The position numbers and the translations under genes are program-made. The notes below the pieces were generated by a model that was given only the letters and a program-made list of their open reading frames with translations, did no database searches and was not told the origin of the DNA. Positions 53,409-63,211 of a DNA stretch of 64,000 nucleotides are shown here, piece by piece. Within the stretch, counting starts at the first letter, position 1. Each line of letters begins with the position of its first letter. Location: positions 186,001-250,000 of the forward strand of contig NZ_FOFD01000004.1 in the NCBI RefSeq assembly GCF_900110865.1, read 5' to 3'. The stretch is from Natrinema salaciae (GTDB lineage Archaea; Halobacteriota; Halobacteria; Halobacteriales; Natrialbaceae).

Positions 53409-56015
53409 CTACGAGGAGGTCCAGTCGAACCGGTCCGGCTCCCGGGCCGCCAGCGCGGTCCGGACCGCGGCGACGTTCTCGGGAACGTCGTGAACGCGAA
53501 TCAGGTCGGCCCCGCGGTCGGCCGCGAGGGCGGTGGCTGCGACGGTCGCCTCGAGTCGCTCGCCGGCCTCGCGGCCGACCCGTTCGAACATGGATTTGTG
53601 GGAGTGACCGAACAGCACCGGACAGCCCAACGCCCGGAACTCGTCGATGCGGTCGAGCAGTTCGAAGTTCTCGCTCGCGGACTTGCCGAAGCCGATGCCG
53701 GGATCGACGACGATCTGGTCCCGGTCGAGGCCGGCCTTTTCGGCCAGCAGCACCCGCTCGGAGAGCTGATCGATCACGTCCGCGACGACGTCGTCGTACT
53801 CGACGTCGCGGTCCGGCACGACCGGCGCGTCGATGCTGTGCATCACCACCAATCCCGCGTCGTGCTCGGCGGCGACGAAGCGCATCTCGGGGTCCTCGAG
53901 TCCCGACACGTCGTTGACGATGTCGGCACCGGCTGCGAGCGCGGCGTCCGCGACGGTGGCCCGGCGGGTGTCGACCGAAATCAGCGCGTCGAGGTCTGCG
54001 ATCCGTTCGATCACCGGGACGACCCGGTCCAGTTCCTCGTCGACCGAGACGGGGTCTGCCCCGGGTCGCGTGGACTCCCCACCGACGTCGATCACGTCGG
54101 CGTCGGCCGCGACCATCGACTCCGCGCGGGCCACGGCGTCCTCGAGCGCGTCGTACTCACCGCCGTCGTGGAAGCTGTCGGGAGTGACGTTCAGGATGCC
54201 CATCACGGCCGTCCGATCCCCCCAGGGGTAGTCCGGGCCGCTCGAGCCGTCGGCCGTCCGGTCGGGGGTCGCGGACCGGTCGTCCGTTCCCGTCGTCGCG
54301 GCTGCACCGTCGCCGTCGGCTCCCGCGTCCGCGTCCCTCCCGACGTCGACGGTCGGCTCGGCTCCGGCGTCGAGCTCGAGCGTGTCCCGTAACTCCCGGG
54401 CGACGTCGGCCAACCCGTGGGGCCGGGTCCGGGTCTCGAGCGCGTCGACGAGCGCCTCGAACTGGGCGAGCGTCCCCATCAACACGGCGTCGACGGCCTC
54501 GTCGTCCCGCTCGAGGCCCGAGAGGGCACACTCCCCGCCGAGGCGCAGCAGCTCCTCTTTGAGGACGGTCGCCTGTCGGTCACGGAGGACCGTCCTGACG
54601 ACCCGATGGACGGCGTCGCCATCCAGCCGCTCGACGTCGCCCGCGGCGACGTTCGCTTCCTCGAGGGCGTCGCGGGCGTCCGCGAGGTCGCGGACGTGCT
54701 TCGGGACGTCGGTGCGGGTCCACCGCGATCGAGCCTCCGCCACGGCGTACAGCGAGCCGGTGACGAGCACGCAGTCGTCGTCGTCGGCGTCGGCGAGCGC
54801 CGTCGCGAGGGCGTCCTGCACCGCGGCCTCGGTGCGGACCGCGCCGGCACCGGCAGCCGCGAAGACCTCGGCGAGGACGGCCCGATCCTCGGCGCGGTCG
54901 AGGGTCGGTTCGGTCGCGACGACGGCGTCCGGGGTCGGCAGCGCAGCGGCCATCTCGCGGTGGTCCTTGTCGTGCATCGCGCCGAAGACGAGGTGGAGGC
55001 GGTCGTAGTCGTACGTCCCGAGCGTCTCGGCGAGCCCCTCGCAGGCACCCGGGTTGTGCGCACCGTCGAGGACGATCAGGGGCTCGGTGTCGAGCACCTC
55101 GAACCGTCCCGGCCAGTGAGCGCTCCGCAACCCGCGCTCGAGATCGGCGTCCGAGACGTCACCGACCTGCCGAGCGAGGGTCGCGGCGATCCCCGCGTTT
55201 TCGGCCTGGTGTTCGCCCAGCAGCGGGATTCGCGTCTCGAGGTCCCAGTCGGGACCGTCGATCGAGACGGCCGCTTCGGTGTGGTTGGCCCGTCCGTCGT
55301 AGGCGACGCGAACGTCCGGTCGCGGCTGCGGTTCCGATCCATCGTCGTCGGTTCTCTCCGGCCCCGTTCCGACGGTTACCACGTCGCCGGCCACCTCGCG
55401 GACCGCCTCGAGCGGGCTCCCGGTGACGCCCGTCACGAGCGGCGCGTCGGCCGGCACGACGTGGGCCTTGTCGCGGGCGATCTCCTCGACGGTATCGCCG
55501 AGGATACCCGTGTGCTCCAGCGTCACGCTCGTGACGGCGCTGGCGACGGGATCGACGACGCTCGTGGCGTCGTACCTGCCGCCGATACCGACCTCGAGGA
55601 CGGCGACGTCCACGTCCTCGCGGCCGAACTGCCACAGCGCCATGCCGGTCATCGTCTCGAAGAAGGTCGGGGATTCGCCGTCGGCGGCCCGCTCGGTGAC
55701 GTACTCGCGAACGGAGTCGACGTAGTCACTGACCGCCGCTCGGGGGATCTTCCGGCCGTCGACGCGCACGCGCTCGCGGAGGTCCTCAAGGTGCGGCGAG
55801 GTGTAGAGGCCGACGGAGTAGCCGGCCTCCCGCAGGGTGCGCTCGAGCATTCGGGCCGTGCTCCCCTTCCCGTTGGAGCCGGCGATCTGGACGTAGTCGA
55901 CGTTCTCGTGAGGGTTCTCGAGGTGGGCCAGCAGCCGGGCCGTCGACTCGGTGCCCGGCTTCGGGCGGAACCGCCGCAGATCGAATAAGAAGTCCGCCGC
56001 CTCGTGATACTCCAT
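53409..56015 (-). CDS. folCP: Bifunctional dihydrofolate synthase (FolC) / dihydropteroate synthase (FolP)
   Basis: 868 residues. The N-terminal half is a Mur-ligase-type FolC: VQIAGSNGKGSTARMLERTL (P-loop), GLYTSPHLEDLRERVRVDGR, VDPVASAVTSVTLEHTGILG and VLDGAHNPGACEGLAETLGT. After a disordered Asp/Thr linker near residue 585 comes FolP: AVMGILNVTPDSFHDGGEYD, DVIDVGGESTRPGADPVSVD, IVVDPGIGFGKSASENFELL and LFGHSHKSMF. The fusion is known in haloarchaea (Haloferax folCP). It makes 7,8-dihydropteroate and then dihydrofolate. Confidence 0.95.
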   Translation of the reverse strand: MEYHEAADFLFDLRRFRPKPGTESTARLLAHLENPHENVDYVQIAGSNGKGSTARMLERTLREAGYSVGLYTSPHLEDLRERVRVDGRKIPRAAVSDYVDSVREYVTERAADGESPTFFETMTGMALWQFGREDVDVAVLEVGIGGRYDATSVVDPVASAVTSVTLEHTGILGDTVEEIARDKAHVVPADAPLVTGVTGSPLEAVREVAGDVVTVGTGPERTDDDGSEPQPRPDVRVAYDGRANHTEAAVSIDGPDWDLETRIPLLGEHQAENAGIAATLARQVGDVSDADLERGLRSAHWPGRFEVLDTEPLIVLDGAHNPGACEGLAETLGTYDYDRLHLVFGAMHDKDHREMAAALPTPDAVVATEPTLDRAEDRAVLAEVFAAAGAGAVRTEAAVQDALATALADADDDDCVLVTGSLYAVAEARSRWTRTDVPKHVRDLADARDALEEANVAAGDVERLDGDAVHRVVRTVLRDRQATVLKEELLRLGGECALSGLERDDEAVDAVLMGTLAQFEALVDALETRTRPHGLADVARELRDTLELDAGAEPTVDVGRDADAGADGDGAAATTGTDDRSATPDRTADGSSGPDYPWGDRTAVMGILNVTPDSFHDGGEYDALEDAVARAESMVAADADVIDVGGESTRPGADPVSVDEELDRVVPVIERIADLDALISVDTRRATVADAALAAGADIVNDVSGLEDPEMRFVAAEHDAGLVVMHSIDAPVVPDRDVEYDDVVADVIDQLSERVLLAEKAGLDRDQIVVDPGIGFGKSASENFELLDRIDEFRALGCPVLFGHSHKSMFERVGREAGERLEATVAATALAADRGADLIRVHDVPENVAAVRTALAAREPDRFDWTSS

Positions 56016-56254
56016 ATCCGAACCACAGAGTCCGCCCGCTTTAGGGTGTCGGACTCGGGTTTCGAGCCGGGTTGTGGATGTCACCGATCGACGGCAGCTA
56101 CGCGGGAACGAATCGATCGACGGCGGCCGCTCGGAGCGCCACCTCGAGCACCGCACGCAGCAGTTCGCCGGCGATCACCAGGGGGCCGCCAGCCGCCGGG
56201 GTCGATGCGCCGAACCGATTGCGGAGACGATCGATCCGATCGGCGCGGTTGGTC

Positions 56255-57346
56255 TCACGCGCTCGTCGCAGTCAGCGACAGTTCCAGGCCAACGTGGTCG
56301 GTAACGTAGTTCGGAACTTCTTCGGCGTCGTCGGCGTAGAACTGGTCCGGCGACGCGCGTTCACGCCAGAATACGCGACGATCCATGGCTTCGACGTTCA
56401 GTTCCATCGCGTGGTCGGCCGTGGGCGCCTCGAGGAAGACGTAGTCGATTCGCTTGCCTGCGTCGTCGATCGGGCAGTACGCCGGCGGTGCATCGTTCGG
56501 ATCGAACGCACAGCCGTCGATAATCGCGCCGTCATTCGTGCCGCCCGGGCCGCTCCCGTGGTCGAGCCACGCGTCGTTCAGGCCGGCGTCGGCCGCGAAC
56601 GCCTCGAGGTCGTCGGCCGCCTCGCCGTCCGGCGCGATGTTGAAATCGCCAGCGACGACGGTCACGTTTTCCGGACTGCTCTGTTCGTCGACGAACTCCC
56701 CTAGTTCGTTGAGCTGCTGGCCGCGGAGCGCCGGGATGTCCTCGTCGCCGCCGTCGGCCCACGGAAGGAGCGATCCGGTCACTAGATGCGTCGTGAACAG
56801 ATCCACCGCTCCGGGGCCGAGATCTAGTTCGGCGTAGTTGGCGCCCTTGCCGACGTGTGCGTCGACGTAGGTCAGATTACCATCCGGCTCCGCCTCGTAC
56901 TCGATCGTCGCTTGATCGGTGACCTCGACGTTCGAAACTAGATCGAGCAACCCCGCGCCCTTTTCGCCGCCGTCGGGCTCAGGTCCCGGAATCGCTTCTC
57001 CGGACCCGACGACGTCGACGTACTCGGTCTCGACGCTGTCCTGCTCGTCGTTGAACACTTCACAGAGGCCGACGATGTCGTACCCTCCCTCGCCAAGCCG
57101 TCGGCCGAGTTCGACCGCGCGTTCTTGATACTGCGGTTTCGCCGCAACGTTGAGCGAAGAGCCGAGAACGCCTTCGATGCCGTCTGTGAGCCACGAGTTT
57201 ACCCACAGGAATCGATACGACTCGGGGGCCGCTCGACCGGCGACCGGAAGCCCCGACGCGCCGAGTACGACGCCGCCGATTCCGGCCGCGCCGGCTTTTA
57301 TCGCTGTTCGCCGTCGAACGGCCGGAGGATGCGTGTCATTGGTCAT
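56255..57346 (-). CDS. Exported endonuclease/exonuclease/phosphatase-family protein
   Basis: 363 residues with a Tat-like signal, VRRRTAIKAGAAGIGGVVLG. The mature part is an EEP (DNase I/sphingomyelinase-like) fold: RFLWVNSWLTDGIEG, YDIVGLCEVFNDEQ (metal-binding Glu), VDLFTTHLVTGSLLP, VVAGDFNIAPDGEAADDLEA (GDFN motif), KRIDYVFLEAP, and the terminal DHVGLELSLTA. Possible substrates are extracellular DNA or phosphodiester lipids. It is secreted, monocistronic and convergent with a degraded cupin fragment's strand. Confidence 0.85.
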   Translation of the reverse strand: MTNDTHPPAVRRRTAIKAGAAGIGGVVLGASGLPVAGRAAPESYRFLWVNSWLTDGIEGVLGSSLNVAAKPQYQERAVELGRRLGEGGYDIVGLCEVFNDEQDSVETEYVDVVGSGEAIPGPEPDGGEKGAGLLDLVSNVEVTDQATIEYEAEPDGNLTYVDAHVGKGANYAELDLGPGAVDLFTTHLVTGSLLPWADGGDEDIPALRGQQLNELGEFVDEQSSPENVTVVAGDFNIAPDGEAADDLEAFAADAGLNDAWLDHGSGPGGTNDGAIIDGCAFDPNDAPPAYCPIDDAGKRIDYVFLEAPTADHAMELNVEAMDRRVFWRERASPDQFYADDAEEVPNYVTDHVGLELSLTATSA

Positions 57347-57462
57347 GCCTCTACTCCTGTTTACGGACCGAACAGACTAATAAGTTTACAGTACCATACA
57401 TTGTATTTGTTGTCCCTCGAACGTAATATCCGCGCTCGTTTCGATACTTCGAGACCGACCAG

Positions 57463-57615
57463 ATGAAAGTCGTCTGCGGCTACTTCGAACCCGGACAGTT
57501 CATCCCGGTCCACGCACCCGGTAGCGACATTGCCATCCACACCTGCTCCGGCACCGGGGTCGTCCGCGACGGCGACGACGAGCACGCGGTCGAGCCTGGC
57601 GTCATCGATCCCTGA
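57463..57615 (+). pseudogene. Truncated cupin-like gene
   Basis: A 50-codon ORF, MKVVCGYFEPGQFIPVHAPG then TGVVRDGDDEHAVEPGVIDP, matches the first half of a small haloarchaeal cupin (EPGQFIPVH is the first cupin strand pair). It stops where the second cupin box should begin. The remainder is missing, so it is a remnant. Nothing else in 57347-57754 is supported. Confidence 0.5.
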
Positions 57616-57754
57616 CGGAACGACCCATCGGAGAACGGGATCCGCTTGGCTCCCCACACGCAAAACCAGTCGGTGCGTGTTACTCCCATCGCTCATCACC
57701 AATTAGTATAGGGTGTTGGTCGTGTGAGAGGTGTATCGATAGCGGAGGCACTCC

Positions 57755-58705
57755 ATGACAGGAACGAACGACTCATATCGAACCCGGCGAGCGAGTGGTC
57801 GGCGGATCGGCGATCGACGAACGTTCCTCCGCGCCGTGGCGTGTGTCGGAGCGACGCTTGGCGTACCCGAGACCGTCGCCGGGAACACGACTGACCGGCA
57901 GTTTCCACCGCGGAAGCACACCACGTGGAGCGATCCCGTGACGCTCGGCGACGGCGAGGTCCGAACGTTCACCACGGTCACGCCATCGGACGAACCGAGA
58001 TACCACGGCGTCGTTCTCGAGCGCGATGCACTCACCGGCCTCCCGTCCGCGTCGGCGCTCCGAGCTCGGGCGGAACGCGGCGAACCCGGGGATAAATACG
58101 GGCCCGACGGAGCGGCCGTCGAAATCCACCACGCGTGGTCACAGGAGTTTTTCGTTCCGTTTCCCGAGACGTCGGCGACGCCGTTTACGTTCCTCGGGCT
58201 GACCTGGAATCCGACAGGCCATCCGCCGCCGGGGATCTACGATCGCCCACACGTCGACGTCCACTTCCACATGCTCGCTGCGGAGACGGTAGACGCCATC
58301 GAGGGCCTACACCCGGCGACGTATTCGATTCCGAACCCACGGCTGCCGGAGGGGTATACACGCGTACCGGAACCGACACTCGACGACGACGCCGCAGTCG
58401 TGACGGACATGGGCGAACACCTGATCGACCCCGGAGCGTCTGAGTTCAGCGGCGGTCAGTTCACGCACACGCTCATCTGGGGTGCGTACGATACGAACGG
58501 CGACGGACGCGGCGAGCTTACGTTCGTCGAACCGATGCTGACGAAGCGCTACCTCGAGACCGTGACCGGCTGCAACCGGTACGAGATACCGCAGCCGCAG
58601 GTGTATCCCGCCGCCGGGGCCTACCCGACGGTCTACGGCGTCCGCGACGTTCCGCGCGAGGACGCGATCGCGGTCACGATCGAATCGTTCACCGGCGGGC
58701 GGTGA
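57755..58705 (+). CDS. Tat-exported protein with His-rich motif (DUF5602/TTHB210-like)
   Basis: 316 residues. The Tat signal GDRRTFLRAVACVGATLG is near residues 20-40. The mature domain contains HHAWSQEFFVPFPETSATPF, GHPPPGIYDRPHVDVHFHML, GGQFTHTLIWGAYDTNGDGR and ELTFVEPMLTKRYLETVTGC. HVDVHFHM suggests a metal site and resembles the DUF5602/TTHB210-like family of secreted proteins, whose function is unknown. It is monocistronic. Confidence 0.65.
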   Translation: MTGTNDSYRTRRASGRRIGDRRTFLRAVACVGATLGVPETVAGNTTDRQFPPRKHTTWSDPVTLGDGEVRTFTTVTPSDEPRYHGVVLERDALTGLPSASALRARAERGEPGDKYGPDGAAVEIHHAWSQEFFVPFPETSATPFTFLGLTWNPTGHPPPGIYDRPHVDVHFHMLAAETVDAIEGLHPATYSIPNPRLPEGYTRVPEPTLDDDAAVVTDMGEHLIDPGASEFSGGQFTHTLIWGAYDTNGDGRGELTFVEPMLTKRYLETVTGCNRYEIPQPQVYPAAGAYPTVYGVRDVPREDAIAVTIESFTGGR

Positions 58706-58729
58706 CTCGAGGGCACCGCGACAGGACGC

Positions 58730-58972
58730 TTACGCGCCCTGCAGGCCGGTGGGCGGCCGGAAGAACAGGCCGTCGAACAGGGCGAGCGAGGCGACCGCGA
58801 CGCCGCCGAGCAGGGTCGCCTCGAGGGGGAGGCCGAAGACGCGACCGGCGAGGAACGCGGCCGCGAACGCGGTCGGAATCAGCCCGAGCAGGAGATCGTA
58901 TCGGTCGATCGACGAGACGCGATCGGCGAGCCGAACGACGGTATCGAACCCGGTGATGTCTCTCTGCAGCAT
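58730..58972 (-). CDS. Small two-helix membrane protein
   Basis: 80 residues, MLQRDITGFDTVVRLADRVS then two hydrophobic helices, LLLGLIPTAFAAAFLAGRVF and ATLLGGVAVASLALFDGLFF. This is a frequent haloarchaeal design of unknown function. It reads in the same direction as the ABC ATPase but is separated from it by 180 bp. Confidence 0.6.
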   Translation of the reverse strand: MLQRDITGFDTVVRLADRVSSIDRYDLLLGLIPTAFAAAFLAGRVFGLPLEATLLGGVAVASLALFDGLFFRPPTGLQGA

Positions 58973-59153
58973 CGACGCTCACCACCGGGCGGCCGTACGG
59001 CGGCCACCGACTAAAATCGTTCGGAAGAGAGTTGCACAGAACGCTGCTCCGCCACCCTCGGTGTCTCTCAGCCGGTCTAAGCGCGAGTGGGGGATCGGCT
59101 CCCGCTGGCCGGGCGGGCGACGCGGTTCGAACCCTCGGCGCGAATCGCTCGCG

Positions 59154-59936
59154 TTACTCGGCAGCCCGCCCCGCCGCCAGCCCCTCCTCGCCAGGCTCGC
59201 GGGTGATCTCGAGGAAGGCGTCCTCCAGACTGCGGGCATCGCCGGTCTCGGCGCGGGACTTGAGCGTCTCGGGGTCGCCTTCGGCGACGAGTTCTCCGTC
59301 GTGGAGGACGCCGATCTCGTCGGCCAGTTCGTCGACGACGGGGAGGATGTGCGTCGAGAGGAAGATCGTCATCTCGCGGTCGGCCAGTTCCGCGATGGTG
59401 TCCCGCATCGTCCGCGCGGCGCGGGGGTCGAGCCCGCTCGTCGGCTCGTCGAGGAAGGCGACGGCCGGTTCGTGCAACACCGCCTGAATGACGCCGACCT
59501 TCTGTCGCATCCCTTTCGAGTAGTCCTCGATACGCTTGTTGGCGTCCTCGAGGAGGTCGAACCGCTCGAGCAGCGACTCGATGCGCTCGCTCGCCGCCTC
59601 CTCGGGCATGTCGCGGAGGCCGGCCGCGTACTCGAGCTGTTCACGACCGGTAAGTTCGTCGTAGACCGGCGGCTCCTCGGGCAGGTAGCCGATGTGCGGG
59701 GTGACCGACTCCCGATCCTGGATGGAGTGACCGGCGACGCGGGCCGTCCCGGCGGTCGGTTTCGTGAGCGTCGTCAGCATCCGCATCGTGGTCGTCTTCC
59801 CCGCGCCGTTCGGGCCGAGGAAGCCGTAGACCGTGCCGCGCTCGACATCCATCGTCAGATCGGAGACGGCGGTCGTCTCGCCGTATCGCTTCGTCAGTCC
59901 GTCGGTTTCGATGGCGAGGGCGTCGACAGGGCTCAT
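59154..59936 (-). CDS. ABC transporter ATP-binding protein (exporter type)
   Basis: 260 residues with Walker A GPNGAGKTTTMRMLTTL, Q-loop YLPEEPPVYDELTGREQLEY, signature YSKGMRQKVGVIQAVLHEPA, Walker B VAFLDEPTSGLDPRAARTMR and a His switch STHILPVVDELADEIGVLHD. It matches the CcmA/DrrA-type ATPase of two-component ABC-2 exporters. The divergent gene across a 167-bp shared promoter region is its probable permease. Confidence 0.93.
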   Translation of the reverse strand: MSPVDALAIETDGLTKRYGETTAVSDLTMDVERGTVYGFLGPNGAGKTTTMRMLTTLTKPTAGTARVAGHSIQDRESVTPHIGYLPEEPPVYDELTGREQLEYAAGLRDMPEEAASERIESLLERFDLLEDANKRIEDYSKGMRQKVGVIQAVLHEPAVAFLDEPTSGLDPRAARTMRDTIAELADREMTIFLSTHILPVVDELADEIGVLHDGELVAEGDPETLKSRAETGDARSLEDAFLEITREPGEEGLAAGRAAE

Positions 59937-60103
59937 ATACGCCTTTTCGTCCGAATATAATTAAAGGTATGTCATGTTCAGCGTCCGTCTCCAGCGGGAA
60001 GGATATTCGCTGCGACGGCGCACTGCAACTCGGTCGCAGTCGTCGACCGATGGAATGACAGAAATCCAAATAGTTTTACCCGGAGCGCAACTCGAGTTCG
60101 ACC

Positions 60104-60154
60104 ATGAGACCCGTCCGTTTCCCCTCCCCACGCTCGAAACGAGGTGGCCGCTGA
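60104..60154 (+). CDS. Leaderless mini-ORF overlapping the ABC permease start
   Basis: A 16-codon ORF, MRPVRFPSPRSKRGGR, starts 26-30 nt after TTTTA (60074-60078), the expected leaderless transcription start. It ends in TGATG, sharing bases with the permease ATG at 60154. Translation of the permease would need reinitiation. The basic peptide is unlike haloarchaeal proteins, so it is probably a regulatory leader, if it is translated at all. Confidence 0.35.
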   Translation: MRPVRFPSPRSKRGGR

Positions 60155-61821
60155 TGGTCCACGCCCCGATCTCGCTCGCCGTGACGAGAACGGAGGTCCG
60201 GCGAACCGTTCGAGCCGTCGCCGGAAGCCGAACGAAACTGCTCATGATGGCGGCGGTCGCCCTGTTCGCGCTCGGACCGGTGACGGCCGTCGGGCTCCTC
60301 GTGATCCCGGAGCTCGGCGAGCAGGCCGCCACCGGGACGCTCTCCGCGGCCGACGCGACGACAGCGACCGAGTTCGTTACCGGCGGGACCGCAGTCCTGT
60401 GGCTGTTTCTGGTCCTCATGGCGGTCATGCGTGCGGTCACGACGGTGGCCGACGTCGACGAACCGGCATTTCTTCTCTTGTCCACGTCCGTTCGGAACAC
60501 CGTCGTCGGCGTCGTCGCCGCGGAGGTCGCGCTCTTTTCGCTCTGGCTCCTGCCGCCCACGTTGCTCTTCGCGGCCGCGTTCGCCTCCGGCGCGGGAACG
60601 GCGCTCCCGGTCGTCGCCGCGTCGCTGCTGATCGTCTCCCTCCTCGCGACCGCCGTCCCCGTCGGGTTCGGCGTCGGCGTCTGGGTCCGCCACCTGCTCA
60701 CCGCCTACGAACCGATCGCTCGCTACCGGACGCTGCTGTTCGCCGCGTTCTGGATCGTCTACTTCGGTGCGATCGCGACCGGCGGGCTCAACGACGTCAT
60801 GGCGACGCTGTTCACGCACCTGCAGGCCAGCCCGCTCGGGTGGCCCGGCCACCTGCTGGTCCTCGGTATCCCTGGTCTCGAGCCGTCGGTACCGGTGATC
60901 GGTGGCGCGGTCGTCGGCTCGGTGGTCGTCGTCGGCGTCGCACTCGCCGTCGGTACCAGGGGTGCGCAGACGCACTGGTTCGCCGATCCGGCCCGCACCG
61001 ACGACGACGAAACCGACGAGGAGCCGTCGTCCGATCGACTCGAGGGGCTCCTCTCGGGCGGGATCTCGCGGCCGGTCCGAACGGTGACGGTGACGGCGAT
61101 CCGTCGAACGAAACGGTCGCCGATCCGGCTGGCGTACGTCGGCTACCCGCTGCTCGGAACGTTCGGGTTCGCCCAGCAGGTCGTCGAGGCCGGAACGCTG
61201 CCGTCGTTCGTGGCCGTCCTGTTCTCGCTGTACGTCGTCTGGGCGGCCGGGGCCCTGTTCACGCTCAACCCGCTGGGCGATCTCGGACCGGCGCTCCCCG
61301 CCGTCGTTACCTCGACGCTCACCGGCCGGCAAGCGATTCGCGGCCGGATCGTGGCCGGGGCGCTCGTCAGCGTCCCCATCGCGCTGCTCGTGTCGCTCGC
61401 CGTGGGGATCGTCAGCCCGCTCTCGCTCGAGCGAACGGGCGCGCTCGTCGCCGGAACCGTCGTCGGGGCGGTCGTCACGCCGGCGCTGGCGTCCGGGATC
61501 GGTTCGGCCTTTCCCCGCTTCGGCAGCGTCAACGTCACCAACAATCGCGAAGCAGTGATGCCGAGCAAGACCGCGTTCCTCGTCTACACGCTGGCGATCA
61601 TGCTCCCCGCGGTCGCCGCCGTCGTGTTGTATCTCGAGGCCCCGGAGACGATCGCCGGACTGATCGCGACGGTTTCGGCGTGGGCGCCGGGACCCGAGCT
61701 GACGGTATCCGCCCGCTCGATCACCGTCGGTGCCTGGCTCGTCCTGGTCGGCGGGTTGCTCGCGCCGTTCGTCTCCTATCGGTACGCGGTCGAGCGGTTC
61801 GACTGGTACGCGTTCGAGTGA
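60154..61821 (+). CDS. ABC-2-type exporter permease
   Basis: 555 residues, about 12 transmembrane helices, including LLMMAAVALFALGPVTAVGL, AVLWLFLVLMAVMRAV, TVVGVVAAEVALFSLWLLPP and VSVPIALLVSLAVGIVSPL. A soluble acidic loop (DPARTDDDETDEEPSSDRLE) lies near residue 290. It is the likely membrane partner of the divergent ATPase. The substrate cannot be told. Start at ATG 60154 follows a short upstream ORF; longer in-frame readings are rejected because they run through the TATA box. Confidence 0.85.
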   Translation: MVHAPISLAVTRTEVRRTVRAVAGSRTKLLMMAAVALFALGPVTAVGLLVIPELGEQAATGTLSAADATTATEFVTGGTAVLWLFLVLMAVMRAVTTVADVDEPAFLLLSTSVRNTVVGVVAAEVALFSLWLLPPTLLFAAAFASGAGTALPVVAASLLIVSLLATAVPVGFGVGVWVRHLLTAYEPIARYRTLLFAAFWIVYFGAIATGGLNDVMATLFTHLQASPLGWPGHLLVLGIPGLEPSVPVIGGAVVGSVVVVGVALAVGTRGAQTHWFADPARTDDDETDEEPSSDRLEGLLSGGISRPVRTVTVTAIRRTKRSPIRLAYVGYPLLGTFGFAQQVVEAGTLPSFVAVLFSLYVVWAAGALFTLNPLGDLGPALPAVVTSTLTGRQAIRGRIVAGALVSVPIALLVSLAVGIVSPLSLERTGALVAGTVVGAVVTPALASGIGSAFPRFGSVNVTNNREAVMPSKTAFLVYTLAIMLPAVAAVVLYLEAPETIAGLIATVSAWAPGPELTVSARSITVGAWLVLVGGLLAPFVSYRYAVERFDWYAFE

Positions 61822-61845
61822 GTCGACCGTCGGGGGACGACGAGA

Positions 61846-63003
61846 TCAGGACTGCGAGGCGTCGATCCACTCCCCCTCGACGTAGTTCTCGACCGACAAC
61901 GGTTCGGCCGCGGACGCGTCCAGCGAGAGGGCCGCAGCCGTGATCGCCGTCGTGTTCGTCTCGTTGTCGTCGCCGGTGGTCGTCTCGTTGTCGTCGCCGT
62001 CGGCGGGATCGTCGTTCCCGACCTGCCGCTCGAGGATCGTCCCGCCGTCGCCGACCGCGACGGCGTACGACGAACCTATCGCGACGCCGTCCAGTTTGGT
62101 CTCCACCGCCGTGTCGTGCTGTCGCCACTGGCCGGCCGACTGGCGCTCGTAGATCGCACCGCCGTCACCGGCCGCGAGCCCGTCGCTCCCGTTGCGGTCG
62201 ATGCCGCGGATGGCCCGTCGCTGATCGTCGACGACGTGGGGCGTCCAGCGAAAACCGTCGTAGCGGTAGACGATGCCGGAGCCGGCGGCGACGTTCACGT
62301 CTCGCTCGCCCTGACTCGCGAGATCGAAGAACGCGCCACCCGCGAAGTCGATGCCGATCTGTTCCCACGTCGCCCCGCCGTCGGTCGTCTCGCCGACGAA
62401 CTGGCTCGTGGTACAGACGTGGCCCGCCTCTCGAGCGTAGTAGTCGATGCCGGGGATCGTCGACCCGCCGCCGGGTTTGACCACCTCCTCGTACTGCATC
62501 GCGCCGCTGTCCTGCCGGACGCCGACGAGGAGTTCGCCGGAGCCGTTGACGAACGAGACGCGCTCGTTCTCGCCGGCGGCCCCCTGCACGGCGCAGTCCT
62601 CCCACGTGCTCGTCTTGCCACCCGGCGCGGAGTAGTTCGTCAACGTCTGCGTCTCGACGTTGTACTCACCGATGACGCCGCTTCCGCCGACGAACCAGAC
62701 CGCTTTGCCGTCGTCGGTGGCGTCGATGCCGGTCAGTCGTCGGTTCCGTGCCTGCGGGCCGTACGCCACGACTTTCCGCCAGCCGTCCTCGCCTCGAGCG
62801 ACGACGTTGCCGTCCGCGCCCGCCGCGAACGGCCCCGCGGCGGTGTCGACGGCGTCGTTGAGCGCCTTCCCGGTCGGTGATTCGACCTGTGTCCACCCCC
62901 CGTCGTTCGATTGTGCAGTCGCCGCCGAGCCGAGCGTGAGGACGCCGGCGGCCGTCGATGCGGTCGCGAGCCGAAGTACGTCGCGTCTGGTCTGTTCGGG
63001 CAT
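61846..63003 (-). CDS. Tat-exported beta-propeller protein (Ycf48/YVTN-like)
   Basis: 385 residues. The Tat signal EQTRRDVLRLATASTAAGVL is followed by about seven propeller-like repeats, with recurring G.DGNVVARGEDGWRKVV, GSGVIGEYNVETQTL, GETTDGGATWEQIGIDFAGG, AGDGGAIYERQSAGQWRQHD and GDGGTILERQVG. Thr/Asp-rich linkers (DDPADGDDNETTTGDDNETN) near residue 335 separate a short C-terminal region. The repeats resemble Ycf48-type propellers. It is probably a secreted binding scaffold; the ligand is unknown. Confidence 0.8.
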   Translation of the reverse strand: MPEQTRRDVLRLATASTAAGVLTLGSAATAQSNDGGWTQVESPTGKALNDAVDTAAGPFAAGADGNVVARGEDGWRKVVAYGPQARNRRLTGIDATDDGKAVWFVGGSGVIGEYNVETQTLTNYSAPGGKTSTWEDCAVQGAAGENERVSFVNGSGELLVGVRQDSGAMQYEEVVKPGGGSTIPGIDYYAREAGHVCTTSQFVGETTDGGATWEQIGIDFAGGAFFDLASQGERDVNVAAGSGIVYRYDGFRWTPHVVDDQRRAIRGIDRNGSDGLAAGDGGAIYERQSAGQWRQHDTAVETKLDGVAIGSSYAVAVGDGGTILERQVGNDDPADGDDNETTTGDDNETNTTAITAAALSLDASAAEPLSVENYVEGEWIDASQS

Positions 63004-63211
63004 GGATCGCGACCCGGGGTAGCGCTCGAGCGGGGAAAAGGATGTGAGATAGTATACATTTCTGGACCGAGCCGAACGTCGGCGGGAACCGGCGGTCCGA
63101 CACGAAAGGGGCGGACAGACGGCGGACGTCGGGGGCTGGAAAAGACGGACAAACGGTGAGCGTCAGGGGACGCTAGCGTCGAGCGCGATTACGGACCCGC
63201 TCGAGTCGACG

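Noticed and set aside
57361-57702. 113-codon minus-strand ORF after the exported EEP-family gene
   Set aside because: It is antisense to the cupin-like remnant, whose forward frame matches a known fold pattern.
59090-59140. tRNA-like T-arm (GGTTCGAACCC) between the small membrane protein and the ABC ATPase
   Set aside because: One T-stem mismatch, no matching acceptor 5' strand and no anticodon arm at the right distance on either strand.
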